A stretch of 64,000 nt of DNA from positions 16,862,053 through 16,926,052 of the forward strand of contig CM053335.1 of NCBI GenBank assembly GCA_028583605.1, written 5' to 3'. Shown piece by piece: positions 1 to 11,559 of the stretch (positions are counted from its first letter, which is position 1; each line of letters opens with the position of its first letter). The stretch comes from Dastarcus helophoroides. Lineage: Eukaryota > Arthropoda > Insecta > Coleoptera > Bothrideridae. Both the position numbers and the translations under genes were made by a program. A model generated the notes under the pieces. It worked only from the letters and a program-made list of their open reading frames with translations, searched no databases and was not told where the DNA came from.

Positions 1-1330
1 ACAGAAAAATCGAAATTTAGGGTAGCGAAAATAAGGGAATCTTCCATTACATATTGTGGTATTCTCTTTACCATAAAACTGCCCCTTGCATACTGATATT
101 AAAGCAAGAGTATAAAGAGATTTCAATTTAAGATAAGGAAGTGGAAGCGTGCGGCAATCTTCATAATGTGTAACCCATCTTTTAGGTTTAGTATCGCATG
201 TCTTGAAGCAAATTAACGAACACAACGAACGCGTGCCATGGTAAGTACCAACTGCTATAGAAAGAGAAAACAATAGGTCGGGTAGTTTTAAAGACCCTTC
301 TTACCTAAGAAACGTCACCTGTCCCTTGAGTCGTGCTTTAGTAGAGTGAAAGTAAGTCTCTTATTAGCTTCAGAGTCCCAAAGTTTTGATATGAAACTGA
401 TATTTTCTTACGTCATAAATCAAACTAATCTTATTAGACAAGACGTATTTTTTTATTAAGAAAAACTTTATCTACGAAAAAATGATCAAACCGATGATAG
501 TGATGCTGTCTTTCAACATTAATTTGATTATTTTATTTCTTCATGGAAAACTGTGGTCATGTTGCTAAAGTGGAATATGCGGCCAATGTTACCCAACTCA
601 TAATTCAAGTAATTTTTTGAAATTCCTCCAGTAATGGAGGGCAGCCTGTGGACGTTAACAATTCGGCGAATGTTCACAAGATTGCACTTATTCGGGCGAG
701 TGTAGGTAGAATAATCATTTCGAATGATCTAATTAATCAATTCCAGCGGTAATAAAATAACCGGCAGGTGTAGGGAAGGCGAAGGCACAATCTGCAATAT
801 GCACATCCTCATCTTCTCACTCTTCCATGGCCTCCTTCGACTGCGTAAATTCCTATCCACGTGGCGGACCACCGCCGAACAGGTGGACACCATCGCTGGT
901 GTAGAGACCGTCTCCGACACAACTATCGGCACAAGCCATCCATTGGAAGACTATTGGTTATAGCTCAAGAATAAGGAACAATTGTTCCTTGTACCTCAAT
1001 TAACAAATAGGATGCGTTACACGAATTTAGCTCGTTAAGCGTTCACGGGTACGATTCTGATCGTACCTGTGATATTTGACAGCAGAACGTTTCTATTGTG
1101 TTTAACTGCAGAGAAGGTAACCTAAAAGTGTTTTTTTTTTGTAAGAGCCGCAGTAGAGTTTTAGGTAGTTTTTTGACAAGTCAAAATTTTTAGAAAAATT
1201 GATTTTAAAAAAGTTGAACTTTCAAGAAAATGCCGAATATTGATAAAACTAATTGTGTAAATATTTTGGAAAAAAGTCAAGATTTCTCTGTCTACCTTAA
1301 ATACTCATAGGTGCTCTTGGTGATTAAAAT
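1..1330. other. Unassigned AT-rich DNA
   Basis: No gene, RNA or repeat family could be recognised here. The only stretch with richer base composition is about 730-965, listed separately. The remainder has many stops in all frames. Confidence 0.5.
799..963 (+). other. Short coding-like ORF, possibly an exon, unknown product
   Basis: An ATG-started frame of 54 residues (begins MHILIFSLFHGLLRLRKF, ends LEDYWL before TAG). The frame is open further upstream to about 735, and there is an AG after a pyrimidine-poor tract near 748. It stands out because many third positions are G or C (GCC, ACC, ATC, GTC) in an AT-rich surrounding. The N-terminal 15 residues are hydrophobic. I recognise no domain. 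The antisense frame over the same bases is also open, so strand is not certain. It could be an exon of a gene lying mostly outside the window, or a transposon remnant. Confidence 0.2.
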
Positions 1331-3935
1331 TTAAGTGAGAAACCAAAATTCATCAGTAATATTTTATTTTTCCACCATAATTTTATCTTCATGCATGGAC
1401 AGTTGTACCTTATCGATTGAATATGCTACAGATTCCATTGACTGATGCTTTTGGTGGTCAAAATTTCAGTGTAAAAGGTAAGTTCACCAGTAATATTTTC
1501 TTTTTCCACTATAATTTTGTCTTCATATCATCATCTTACGTATTCGGGTACCATCAATCTATTTTAATAATCATTTGGTGGTCAAAATTTGAATGGAAAA
1601 GGAAATTTCATCAGTAATATCTTCTTTTTCCACCACAATTTTATCTTCATATGATACATTCGTCTAGGTTATATCTCATTGATTGGTTATGCTAGAGACC
1701 TTAAAAATCATTAGAAAGCTTCATCTGGAATTAAACGCCATATATCGTGTATTTGGGTTCATTAATCCATCTTGGTGGTCAAGATTTCAATGAAAAACCA
1801 TAGTTCATCAGTAATATTTTCTTTTTCCACTATAATTCCGCCTTCATATGGAACATTTTTCCAAGCTGCATTTCATCGAATGATTATGCTAGACACCCTT
1901 GAAACTAATCAGATGTCTTTGGTGGGTAAAATTTCAATGAAAAACGAAAGTTCATCAGTAATATTTTCTTTTTCCACTACAACTTTGTCTTCATATGATA
2001 CACTTTTTCTAAATTATACCTCGAATGGTATTTAGACACAACCAATTCATCTTAACAATTATTTGGTGGTCAAAATTTCAATGAGAAACGAAAGTTCATC
2101 AGTAATATTTTCTTTTTCGACTACAACTTTGTCTTCATATGATATTTTTTTCTAAGCTGTACATCGAGTTGTATTTAGATGCAATCAATTCATCATAGCA
2201 ATCATTTGGTGGTCAACATTTCAATGAAAAACGAACGTTCATCAGTAATATTTTCTTTTTCCGCAATAATTCTGCCTTCATATGGAACATTTTTTAAGTT
2301 GTATCTTATCGAATGATTATGTTAGATACCCTTGAAAGTAACCAGGTGCTTTTGGTGGTCAAAATTTCAATGAAAAACAAAAGTTCATCAATAATATTTT
2401 CTTTTTCCACTATAATTTTGCCTTCATATCACCATCTTACGTATTTGGGCACCTTCAGTCCATCTCACTAATCATTTGGTGGTCAAAATTTTAATGAAAA
2501 TCGAAAGTTCATCAGTAATACCTTCTTTTTCCACTGGAATTTTGCCTTCATATGGAACATTTTTCTAAGCTACATTTCATCGAATGATTATGCTAGACAC
2601 CTCTGAAACTAATCAGATGCCTTTGGTGGGCAAAATTTCAATGAAAAACGAAAGTTCATCAGTAATATTTTCTTTTTCCACTACAACTTTGCCTTCATAT
2701 GATACACTTTTTCTAAGCTGTACCTCGAATGGTATTTAGACCCAATCAATTCATCTTAACAATCATTTGGTGGTCAAAATTTCAATGAGAAACGAAAGTT
2801 CATCAGTAATATTTTCTTTTTCCACTATAATTCTGTCTTCATATGGAACATTTTTCTAAGCTGTATCCTATCGAATGGTAATGCTAGATACCCTTGGAAT
2901 TAACCAGATGCTTTTGGTGGTCAAAATTTTAATGAAATACGAAAGTTCATCAGCAATATTTTCTTTTTCCACTATAATTTTGCCTTCATATCATCACCTT
3001 ACGTATTTGGGCACCTTCAATCCATCTTACTAATCATTTGGTGGTCAAAATTTTAATGAAAATCGAAAGTTCATCAGTAATACCTTCTTTTTCCACTGGA
3101 ATTTTGCCTTCATATGGAACATTTTTCTAAGCTACACTTCATCGAATGATTATGCTAGACACCCTTAAAACTAATCAGATGCTTTTGGTGGTTAAAATTT
3201 CAATGAAAAACGAAAGTTCATCAGTAATATTTTCTTTTTCCACTACAACTTTGCCTTCATATGATACACTTTTTCTAAGCTGTACCTCGAATGGTATTTA
3301 GACCCAATCAATTCATCTTAACAATCATTTGGTGGTCAAAATTTCAATGAGAAACGAAAGTTCATCAGTAATATTTTCTTTTTCGACTACAACTTTGTCT
3401 TCATATGATATTTTTTTCTAAGCTGTACATCGAGTTGTATTTAGATGCAATCAATTCATCATAGCAATCATTTGGTGGTCAACATTTCAATGAAAAACGA
3501 ACGTTCATCAGTAATATTTTCTTTTTCCGCAATAATTCTGCCTTCATATGGAACATTTTTTAAGTTGTATCTTATCGAATGATTATGTTAGATACCCTTG
3601 AAAGTAACCAGGTGCTTTTGGTGGCCAAAATTTTAATGAAAAACGAAAGTTCATTAGTAATATTTTCTTTTTTCACTACAATTTTGCCTTCATGTTGTAG
3701 ATTTTTCCAAGCCAGCTTGGTTATGTTTAAGGCACCAGAAACTAATCAGAAGTTTCAACTGAAACTAGACGGCATATCTCTGTCGTAATTTTACGTACTC
3801 TAGCAAAATTGATCCATCTTAATAACTGATAATCATTTGATGTTCAAAATTTCAATGAAAATGGAAATTTCATTAGAATTTCATTTTTCCTTATAATTTT
3901 GTCTTCATATTATAAAAAAATTTCCAAGCTTCAAT
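1330..3935 (+). repeat. Irregular tandem array, monomer about 120-150 bp
   Basis: About 18 diverged copies of a unit built from TTTGGTGGTCAAAATTTCA, then TTCATCAGTAATATTTTC, a TTTTTCCAC tract and GCCTTCATAT. Unit spacing varies between about 120 and 150 bp. Blocks of several monomers recur almost unchanged: roughly 2045-2390 matches 3310-3650 (offset about 1265), and 2700-2790 matches 3262-3352 (offset about 563). This is a layered, higher-order arrangement. Short open frames in the array are read-through of the repeat and not genes. Confidence 0.9.
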
Positions 3936-4045
3936 AATTTCAAGGAAACATATTTTTTGCCAATAGTGAGAGGAGTAACGGCCCCCAAAGCCCTCCTTTT
4001 TAATCTAGGGATGTTATCTTCTATTTCAAGCTCTTAGAAAAGAAT

Positions 4046-4246
4046 CAGGGCCGGATTTAGGCTTGGTAAGATCCTAAGCTTGATATTTCTAACCCTTACT
4101 ATGTAAAATTCTTTAATAGTTATGAAGTTCCCCAGCTATTTGAGATATGGGTCCCTTTAGAAATCTAGATAGTATACGTCAGTGCTCAATAGGTTTTTTT
4201 GAGGGAGGGGGGGTCCTAAGCTATAGCTTGTGTAGCTTATGCCCTG
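4046..4246. mobile_element. hAT-like MITE (about 201 bp)
   Basis: The left end reads CAGGGCCGGATTTAGGC and the right end, reverse-complemented, begins CAGGGCATAAGC. Both arms also contain ATCCTAAGCT or its near match in inverted orientation. The CAGGGCCGGATTT start is common at ends of hAT-family non-autonomous elements. Flanks AAAAGAAT (left) and AAAAAAAC (right) agree at 6 of 8 positions, compatible with a decayed 8-bp duplication in an A-rich target. No coding capacity. Confidence 0.5.
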
Positions 4247-4787
4247 AAAAAAACAAGTAACAAAATTTAAGAGTCAGAATTCTGTGATTTAAATAAGAAT
4301 CAGTTATAATGTTTTTTATTTGGTAGCCCTAGCATTAGATTTGATACTTCCAACATTAGTTAGATAAATCAGATGTGGGGGAAAAACCTTAACTTAACTA
4401 AAACAAAATGTTGAAAGTTTCTAATAGTGAAATGCGTCGTACTAACCGGCATGTTGTAATCCTAAGATGAAGAGAGCGAGTGGTCATAAATTAGAGCAAC
4501 TAGTCGTTCGCCAATAGTTAAAAATGAACATTTCTACCATTCGCGTAGAAAAGTTAACACCGACGGAGAGAAGTGCAATTAAAGAAATAGCGCACGAGTA
4601 AGGAGTTGCTAACAAGTAATAACTACATTTCAGGAAAACGCAGCGATGCTAAGCTAATTGCAGCGAATACCGTCACACAGTGGGCGCGCTGGTAGTGATT
4701 GGACGTTACGAGGCCATGGTTCCATGAAGCTGCTAATGGCTCTAATTAGCGAAGTCCGAGATTGTCGCAATGAGCACTGCTTACCAT

Positions 4788-4795
4788 ATATAAAC
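4788..4795 (+). promoter_or_regulatory. TATA box candidate
   Basis: TATATAAAC lies about 30 bp ahead of a coding-like frame that starts near 4800. A short GC-richer block precedes it (4630-4780). The spacing suits a start site around 4815-4820. Not supported by any other core element. Confidence 0.35.
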
Positions 4796-4796
4796 A

Positions 4797-5066
4797 GGCA
4801 CGCATCAATTAAAACCAACTGATGAGTTGAAGCTTTGTGTTCTTGCCGTCCGCCGCCCTGGACGTGACCCTCCGTTTGGCCTTTTGGTGGGCGCAACCGC
4901 TTCCTTTTACCACGGCACGGCCCCCGGGAAATTCCCGGAATCGGAGGCTGCCTTAAATTTTACCAGAAACCTTAAACGGGCCTTTCCAGAATTTGCCCTG
5001 GAATGTGGCCCGACATACGCGGTGGAATATCTACTAGATTGGAGCGAGGATTGTGTCAATCATTAA
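4797..5066 (+). CDS. Coding-like ORF or exon, unknown product
   Basis: A plus-strand frame open from just after the TATA-like box to a TAA at 5064-5066, with no in-frame ATG near its start. The residues include VRRPGRDPPFGLLVGATA and end in YLLDWSEDCVNH. Codons favour G or C in third position (GCC, GGC, CTG, GTG), sharply unlike the AT-rich flanks, which is why I list it. I recognise no family. The lack of a start codon means it could be a broken gene, a downstream exon whose acceptor I have not placed, or a captured coding fragment. The antisense frame is also partly open but has poorer codon structure. Confidence 0.3.
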   Translation, partial: GTHQLKPTDELKLCVLAVRRPGRDPPFGLLVGATASFYHGTAPGKFPESEAALNFTRNLKRAFPEFALECGPTYAVEYLLDWSEDCVNH

Positions 5067-5335
5067 CTTTATACAACTCAAGATAAATGTTGTTAATCGA
5101 AGTATAAACCATGATAAATTATGATGAGAAGTAATTTTGTTTGAGTTTTTTTTTTGATAGGACTAGTCCTTGGGTATCTTTAAAAATTCATATACGAATC
5201 TTGTTCTTATCTTCAACTTTGTAGACAGAGTTAGTCAGCTCGCAGAAATCTTCAACCACCATTGATCACAGAAGGGGTGAAAGTACACCCTTTATCCTGC
5301 TGTCACGGTAATCGAATCACCACCACCGTCAATAC

Positions 5336-5697
5336 TGTTGCGGTCTTATCGGTTCGAATTGATTACACTTATCGAATAATACCCACTTTATTACCAAATT
5401 AACTCGGCACACTTCAACTGAACAGTAACTCACTACTTATTTACTAATTACTACACTAACTACACTGACTGACTCGAGGGAAAGCTGACCGCCTTTTATA
5501 GTTTTGGCCCCCGGCTTCTAGAACTTTTCGGCAGATAAGGCTTATCGAATGCCGAAATTTCTGGAACGCTTATCTGCCGTTTGTTTCGTTATCGCGGCCG
5601 CTTTCCCCTTATCAGAACCTTCTAGAAACTTTTTTTTATTTACTAAATTCTACACTTCTATTCTAAATCCTATTTCATCTATTTACATTGCATTACA
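5336..5697 (-). mobile_element. Solo LTR of a Gypsy-type retrotransposon, TSD ATAC
   Basis: On the minus strand the element starts TGTAATGCAATG and ends GACCGCAACA (TG...CA). It is flanked on both sides by ATAC (5332-5335 and 5698-5701), a 4-bp target duplication. Inside are a NotI-containing AAGCGGCCGCGATAACG block, an inverted pair around GCAGATAAG/CTTATCTGC, a TATA box (ACTATAAAAGG) and a late AATAAAG poly(A) signal, in the order expected of an LTR. There is no internal region, so this is a solo LTR left by recombination between LTRs. At least five related copies occur in the window. Confidence 0.9.
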
Positions 5698-5821
5698 ATA
5701 CTGATAAATGCTTTGAAGGATGGATTGATCCATTGAGTGGTTGGGGATCTACCATCCTCTAACATTCTAGGCCTTCTGGCCTGGACAAAATGGCGGCACC
5801 AGACGACGCAAAGAATGTGTA

Positions 5822-8800
5822 ATTCCGGCCAGATACTTTACTGGTGCCGCTGCCTATCTACCTTAAACTAGGAACTACCAAAATCGGTTGTGGGACCACT
5901 ACAGTCGAGAAGTTGTCCCGAATGTCCAACTCGCATACTGTTGGTCTCATCACATCAACTTACCTACCTTACGGTTAAACTTAAAAGGAAAAGGACATAG
6001 ATGGGATATAATTCCGGCCAGATAGTTTACTGCCTACCTACCTTCAACTAGGAACTACCAAAACCTGCCTAACTGCTGCCGAGAAGTTGTCCCGAAAGTC
6101 CAACTCGCACACTGTTGGTCTCATCACATCAACTTACCTTACTTACTGTTAAACTTAAAAGGAAATAAATGAGAAATAATTCCGGCCAGGTAGTTAACTG
6201 ATGCCGCTGCCTACTTACCTTATACTAGGAACTACCAAAACCTGTCGCGGGACAACTACTGTGGAGAAGTTGTCCCCGAAAGTCCAACTCGCATACTATT
6301 GGTCTCATCACATCAACTTACCTTCCTTAAGGTTAAACTTAAAAGGAAAAGGACTTAGATGGGAAATAATTCCGGCAAGATAATTTACTGATGCCGCTGC
6401 CTACCTACCTTAAACTAGGAACTACCAAAGTCTGTTTCGGGACAACTGCTGCCAAGAAGTTGTACCCGAAAGTCCAACTCGTACACTATTGGTCTCATCA
6501 CATCAACTTACTTTACTGTTATAAGGAAAAGGACATAAATGGGAAATAATTCTGGCCAGATTACTGATGTCGCTGCCTACCTACCTTAAACTAGAAACTA
6601 CTGAAACCTGTTGTGGGACCACTACAGCGGAGAAGTTGTCCGGTCTCAGTCAGTCTCATCACATCAACTTACCTTCCTTACGGTTAAACTTAAAAGAAAA
6701 AGGATATAGTTGGGAAATAATTCCGGCCAGATAGTTTACTGATGCCGCTACCTACCTACCTTAAACTAGAAACTACCAAAACCTGTCGCGGGACAACTAC
6801 TGCCGAGAACAAACTACAGAGAAGTTGTCCCCGAAAGTCCAACTCGCATATTGTTGGTCTCATCACATCAACTTACCTTCCTTACGGTTAAACTTAAAAG
6901 GAAAAGGACATAGATGGGAAAGAATTCCGGCCAGATAATTACTAATGCCGCTGCCTACCTACCTTAAACTAGGAACTACCAAAACCTGTTTCGGGACAAC
7001 TACTGCCGAGAAGTCTTATCCCGAAAGTCCAACTCGTACACTGTTGGTCTCATCACATCAACTTACCTTACTGTTAGAAGGAAAAGGACATAAATGGGAA
7101 ATAATTCCGGCCAGATAGTTTACTGGTGCCGCTGCCTATCTACCTTAAACTAGGAACTACCAAAACCTGTTGTGGGACCACTACAGCCGAGAAGTTGTCC
7201 CGTCTCAGTCAGTCTCATCACATCAACTTACCTTCCTTACGGTTAAACTTAAAAGGAAAAGGACATAGATGGGAAATAATTCCGGCCAGATAGTTTACTG
7301 ATGCCGCTGCCTACCTACCTTAAACTAGAAACTACCAAAACCTGTCGCGGGACAACTACTGCCGAGAACAAACTACAGAGAAGTTGTCCCCGAAAGTCCA
7401 ACTCGCATACTGTTGGTCTCATCACATCAACTTACCTTCCTTACGGTTAAACTTAAACGATAAAGGACATAGATGGGAAAGAATTCCGGCCAGATAATTA
7501 CTGATGCCGCTGCCTACCTACCTTAAAATAGGAACTACCAAAACCTGTTTCGGGACAACTACTGCCGAGAAGTCTTATCCCGAAAGTCCAACTCGTACAC
7601 TGTTGGTCTCATCACATCAACTTACCTTACTGTTAGAAGGAAAAGGACATAAATGGGAAATAATTCTGGCCAGATAGTTTACTGATGCCGCTGCCTATCT
7701 ACCTTAAAATAAGAACTACCAAAACCTGTTGTGGGACCATTACAGCCGAGAAGTTGTCCCGTCTCAGTCATTCTCGTCACATCAACTTACCTTCCTTACG
7801 GTTAAACTTAAAAGGAAAAGGACACAGATGGGAGATAATTCCGGCCAGATAGTTTACTGATGCGACTGCCTACCTACCTTAAACTATAAACTACCAAAAC
7901 CTGTCGCGGGACAACTACTGCCGAGAACAAACTACAGAGAAGTTGTCCCCGAAAGTCCAACTCGCATACTGTTGGTCTCATCACATCAACTTACCTTCCT
8001 TACGGTTAAACTTAAACGATAAAGGACATAGATGGGAAAGAATTCCGGCCAGATAATTACTGATGCCGCTGCCTACCTACCTTAAAATAGGAACTACCAA
8101 AACCTGTTTCGGGACAACTACTGCCGAGAAGTCTTATCCCGAAAGTCCAACTCGTACACTGTTGGTCTCATCACATCAACTTACCTTACTGTTAGAAGGA
8201 AAAGGACATAAATGGGAAATAATTCTGGCCAGATAGTTTACTGATGCCGCTGCCTATCTACCTTAAAATAAGAACTACCAAAACCTGTTGTGGGACCATT
8301 ACAGCCGAGAAGTTGTCCCGTCTCAGTCATTCTCGTCACATCAACTTACCTTCCTTACGGTTAAACTTAAAAGGAAAAGGACACAGATGGGAGATAATTC
8401 CGGCCAGATAGTTTACTGATGCGACTGCCTACCTACCTTAAACTATAAACTACCAAAACCTGTCGCGGGACAACTACTGCCGAGAATAAACTACAGAGAA
8501 GTTGTTCCCGAAAGTCCAACTCGCATACTGTTGGTCTCATCACATCAACTTACCTTCCTTACGGTTAAACTTAAAAGGAAAAGGACATAGATGGGAAAGA
8601 ATTCCGGTCAGATAATTTACTGATGCCGCTACCTACTTACCTTAAACTAGGAACTACCAAAGTCTCTTGCGGGACAACTGCTGCCAAGAAGTTGTCCCCG
8701 AAAGTCTAACTCGCACACTGTTGGTCTCATCACATCAATTTACCTTACTTACTGTTAAACTTAAAAGAAAAAGGACATAAATGGGAAATAATTCTGGCCA

Positions 8801-8960
8801 GATAGTTTACTGATGCCGCTGCCTACCTACCTTAAACTAGGAACTACCAAAACCTGTCACGGGACAACTACTGCCGAGAAGTTGTCCCGAAAGTCGCATA
8901 CTGTTGGTCTCAACTTACCTTACTGTTAAACTTAAAAGGAAAAGGATATAAATGGGAAAT
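5822..8960 (+). repeat. Satellite, about 185-bp monomer, ~17 copies, trimeric higher-order unit
   Basis: Monomers begin near 5822, 6010, 6179, 6368, 6549, 6719, 6923, 7106, 7277, 7483, 7663, 7838, 8040, 8222, 8397, 8600 and 8791 at ATTCCGGCCAGATA and share CTACCTTAAACTAGGAACTA and GTTGGTCTCATCACATCAAC. From about 6368 onward every third monomer matches best: 6549/7106/7663/8222 and 6719/7277/7838/8397 are spaced 555-561 bp. Two successive trimers (about 7480-8040 and 8040-8600) are nearly identical. No coding content. Confidence 0.95.
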
Positions 8961-9049
8961 AAAACACTATGTTCTTGCAGATATATTTACATGACTACAG
9001 TTAGGCTATTATCTACTTATAAATAACTTACGAGTAGACTGATTATAAC

Positions 9050-9104
9050 GATTTGTGGCGGTTTCTTTATGGACGCGATGTCCACAAAGAAACCGTCACA
9101 AATC
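9050..9104. repeat. Hairpin with 25-bp arms
   Basis: The arms 9050-9074 and 9080-9104 are inverted copies with two mismatches, around a 5-base loop. The core is GGTTTCTTT / AAAGAAACC. It could be a small foldback element or an RNA hairpin; nothing else identifies it. Confidence 0.7.
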
Positions 9105-9606
9105 TGATTCAAATAAATAAAATCTACCAACGTTTGAGTTATGGTTTACCCTCCTTCGCAATTTACGAACAAATTACACATGCCTAATTGATAATCCGGC
9201 TCTTAAACGAGAATTTATCAATGACTTAATGACCTTATTAAAAATAAGCGCTTACAGGAGATCGAGCATCGCGCAATTTATTTAAATTACCACGGCAGAC
9301 ATGCTATTAGTGCGTCTGCAGCGCAATTTGTTAAATATGCAACGCACGGGGAAGTGCGTCAGATAACTTCCTCCAGATAAACATCTGATGGATATCTGTT
9401 CTTAATTGCGATACTGGGTAAAGCGTAAGTGCCTGATGTTTGACCTATATATGCAGAAGCTCGCATGTCGGACGTAATCGTGCGGTTATTGTTGAAATAT
9501 GAAATGGTTTTAACGTTTTTACAGGTGTTTGGTCTACAGCAGAGACCGATGATTTGGTTTGCAAGCGAAATTTATACAACTTGTCCTTGAATTCAATTTC
9601 AAATTG

Positions 9607-9709
9607 GAATAAACTGAATTCAAATTTGCCGCCAAAAATATCCTATAACCTATAACATTTATAAATGTTATAGGATATTTTTGGCGGCAAATTTGAATTC
9701 AGTTTATTC
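9607..9709. repeat. Perfect 43-bp inverted repeat (foldback element or hairpin RNA)
   Basis: Bases 9607-9649 are exactly the reverse complement of 9667-9709, with a 17-base spacer. The pairing continues weakly outwards (AATT on both sides). The arms contain GAATTCAAATTTG and TTTTTGGCGGCAAATTTG. Perfect arms of this length suggest a recent origin as a MITE or foldback element. If transcribed it would form a 43-bp double-stranded stem. No target duplication is obvious. Confidence 0.85.
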
Positions 9710-10434
9710 TAATTGTGGGAAGGAAATCGAAAAAAATTCTTGGAGTGTACCAGAGATTAGAGTGTGCACTTCAAGCGTTTGGTTTTACCAACGATTCGAC
9801 GTTTAAATATGTCAACCCATTTGAGTAACAAAGCGTCATATTGTTGTCCAGTAAGGATTATGAAACGCTCCATCTACAATTTTTTTTTCGTGTAACTTCT
9901 TGTCTTACACCATTAGAATGCTATTTATCAAGTGAACTTAATTGTTTGTAGATTTTAAATGTGTCTACTTTAATGGCTCGCTTTCCAAGTAGGGTACATG
10001 TAGGTACCGACTAAAAAACGAGAAAATGACAAATGGTTTCTTTGAATGCCGTTTTCGATTGTCTATTGCATTAATATGCACTACAAATCGCATTAGCATA
10101 GACTTATGTAATAACAATACAGCATTTACTTGTCAAAGAGCGATATGATTTATAGCTAATTGAAAAGATTCTTAAATTTATTCCACTATTCTTCTTTATA
10201 TGCTGCGTATGAATAAGGCAGCATCAAAAATTCACGAATATAAAATTTTATTTAACAAGACATAACACGACAATTTCATTGTAATGATGGAGATAAATTA
10301 CGAATCGTGATAGGTGGAAACTAAATCCATCACCCCGAAGCGTAATTCATTCATTATTTCATTATCGGACAAGGCCCATTGACTCCCACTAGCGCTTTTC
10401 ACGCTTAGGCGACACCACAAAGCTAGTTCTTATC

Positions 10435-10510
10435 TAAAATTGAATTCTGTATTGATTTGAGTGGATGAAAAGCCTTTTCATTCACTCAAATCAACACAGA
10501 TTCAATTTTA
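10435..10510. repeat. Foldback hairpin, ~37-bp arms
   Basis: The two halves are inverted copies with about three differences and almost no loop; the centre is AAAAGCCTTTT. The outermost bases are TAAAATTGA and TCAATTTTA, so a TA dinucleotide sits at each edge, as in Tc1/mariner-type MITEs. That assignment is inference only. Confidence 0.75.
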
Positions 10511-10614
10511 GGTAACCTAATTCACAGCAAGTTTCTTACATACAGACCCGATTTCAAATTATATTAAAAGAATTTTCGAAGTTTTACTCGATTTCTTTAG
10601 AGAGCAGTTGACAT

Positions 10615-10960
10615 TGTAACGAAATGTTAAATTGTAGAATTTAGTGCATAAGAAAAGTTTCTAGAAATATCTGATAAGGGGAAAGCGGCCGCGATAACGA
10701 AGTAAACGGCAGATAATCGTTCCCGAAATTTTGGCAAACGATAAGCCTTATCTGCCGGATTGTTCTAGAACCTGGAAGCTAAAACTATATAAAGCGGCCA
10801 GCTCTCCCTCAAAAAGTCAGTTAGTTAAAAGTCAGTGTAGTTAATGAGTTAGAAGAAGTCAATAATAAGTGAGCTATTTGTTCAGTTGTAGTGATCCGAG
10901 TTTATTTTGGTAATAAAGTGGGTATTGTTCAATTCACGTGTTAATCAATTCGATAAAGGG
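10615..10960 (+). mobile_element. Truncated LTR of the same Gypsy-type family
   Basis: Starts TGTAACGAAATG and carries the family's AAGCGGCCGCGATAACG block, CTTATCTGCC, a TATA box (ACTATATAAAGCGG) and AATAAAGTGGG. The expected 3' end (...CCCGTAACA) is missing: similarity stops near GATAAAGGG at 10960 and no target duplication can be matched to the left flank (ACAT). So this copy is broken at its 3' edge or runs into another insertion. Confidence 0.8.
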
Positions 10961-11043
10961 TTAGGGGACGAAATCAAAAACCAGAAGTAGAAAAAGTAGA
11001 AACACAATAAAAATCAAGAACATTAAGACCAACGAAATAGAAC

Positions 11044-11110
11044 CCTGCTGTTGGTTAAGCCGGCGTATCTGCGTGATAGGTCGCGGGTTGAAACCCCGGT
11101 GCCAATCACG
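11044..11110 (+). repeat. tRNA-like SINE head (Pol III A and B boxes)
   Basis: TGGTTAAGCCGG fits a Pol III A box. GCGGGTTGAAACCCCGG about 40 bases further on fits a B box. I could not fold a full cloverleaf with paired acceptor arms, so a functional tRNA is unlikely. The piece directly follows the truncated LTR. Confidence 0.35.
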
Positions 11111-11559
11111 TATTTTTCAATTCTAGACTTACTCATAGACATACCCACATACTTACACATATACTGTTAATATTAGGGCATGTTGGTAACGCAACGTAGT
11201 GTGAAAGTGAGGCGAAACCATAGATTTTCCCAAAAATGAAAAATCGCCCAACGCACTTTCATTTTTTGAAGTGAATACTTATTCATTCAAGTTGTCATGT
11301 CAAAAAATGAGAATTACGTGTTTTTTATTTTACTAAATCTACGGAAATATGTCGAAGCTTGAAATGAAAATTTCGAAAAAAAACTTGAGTTCAACTTTAA
11401 TTGCCAAAAAAAATTCGAAATTGAGATTTAAAAATTCGACAAACCTTATAATTGGAGATTACATTTTGGGGGGAAAAACCCAAAAAGTCCATCACTCTTA
11501 CAAGAATTGTTTCAAATTATTAAGTACTTACGAAGGCCCAGAAAGACCATTGATTAAAA

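Noticed and set aside
11044..11110. Functional tRNA gene
   Set aside because: A and B boxes are present but no paired acceptor stem or clear anticodon arm.
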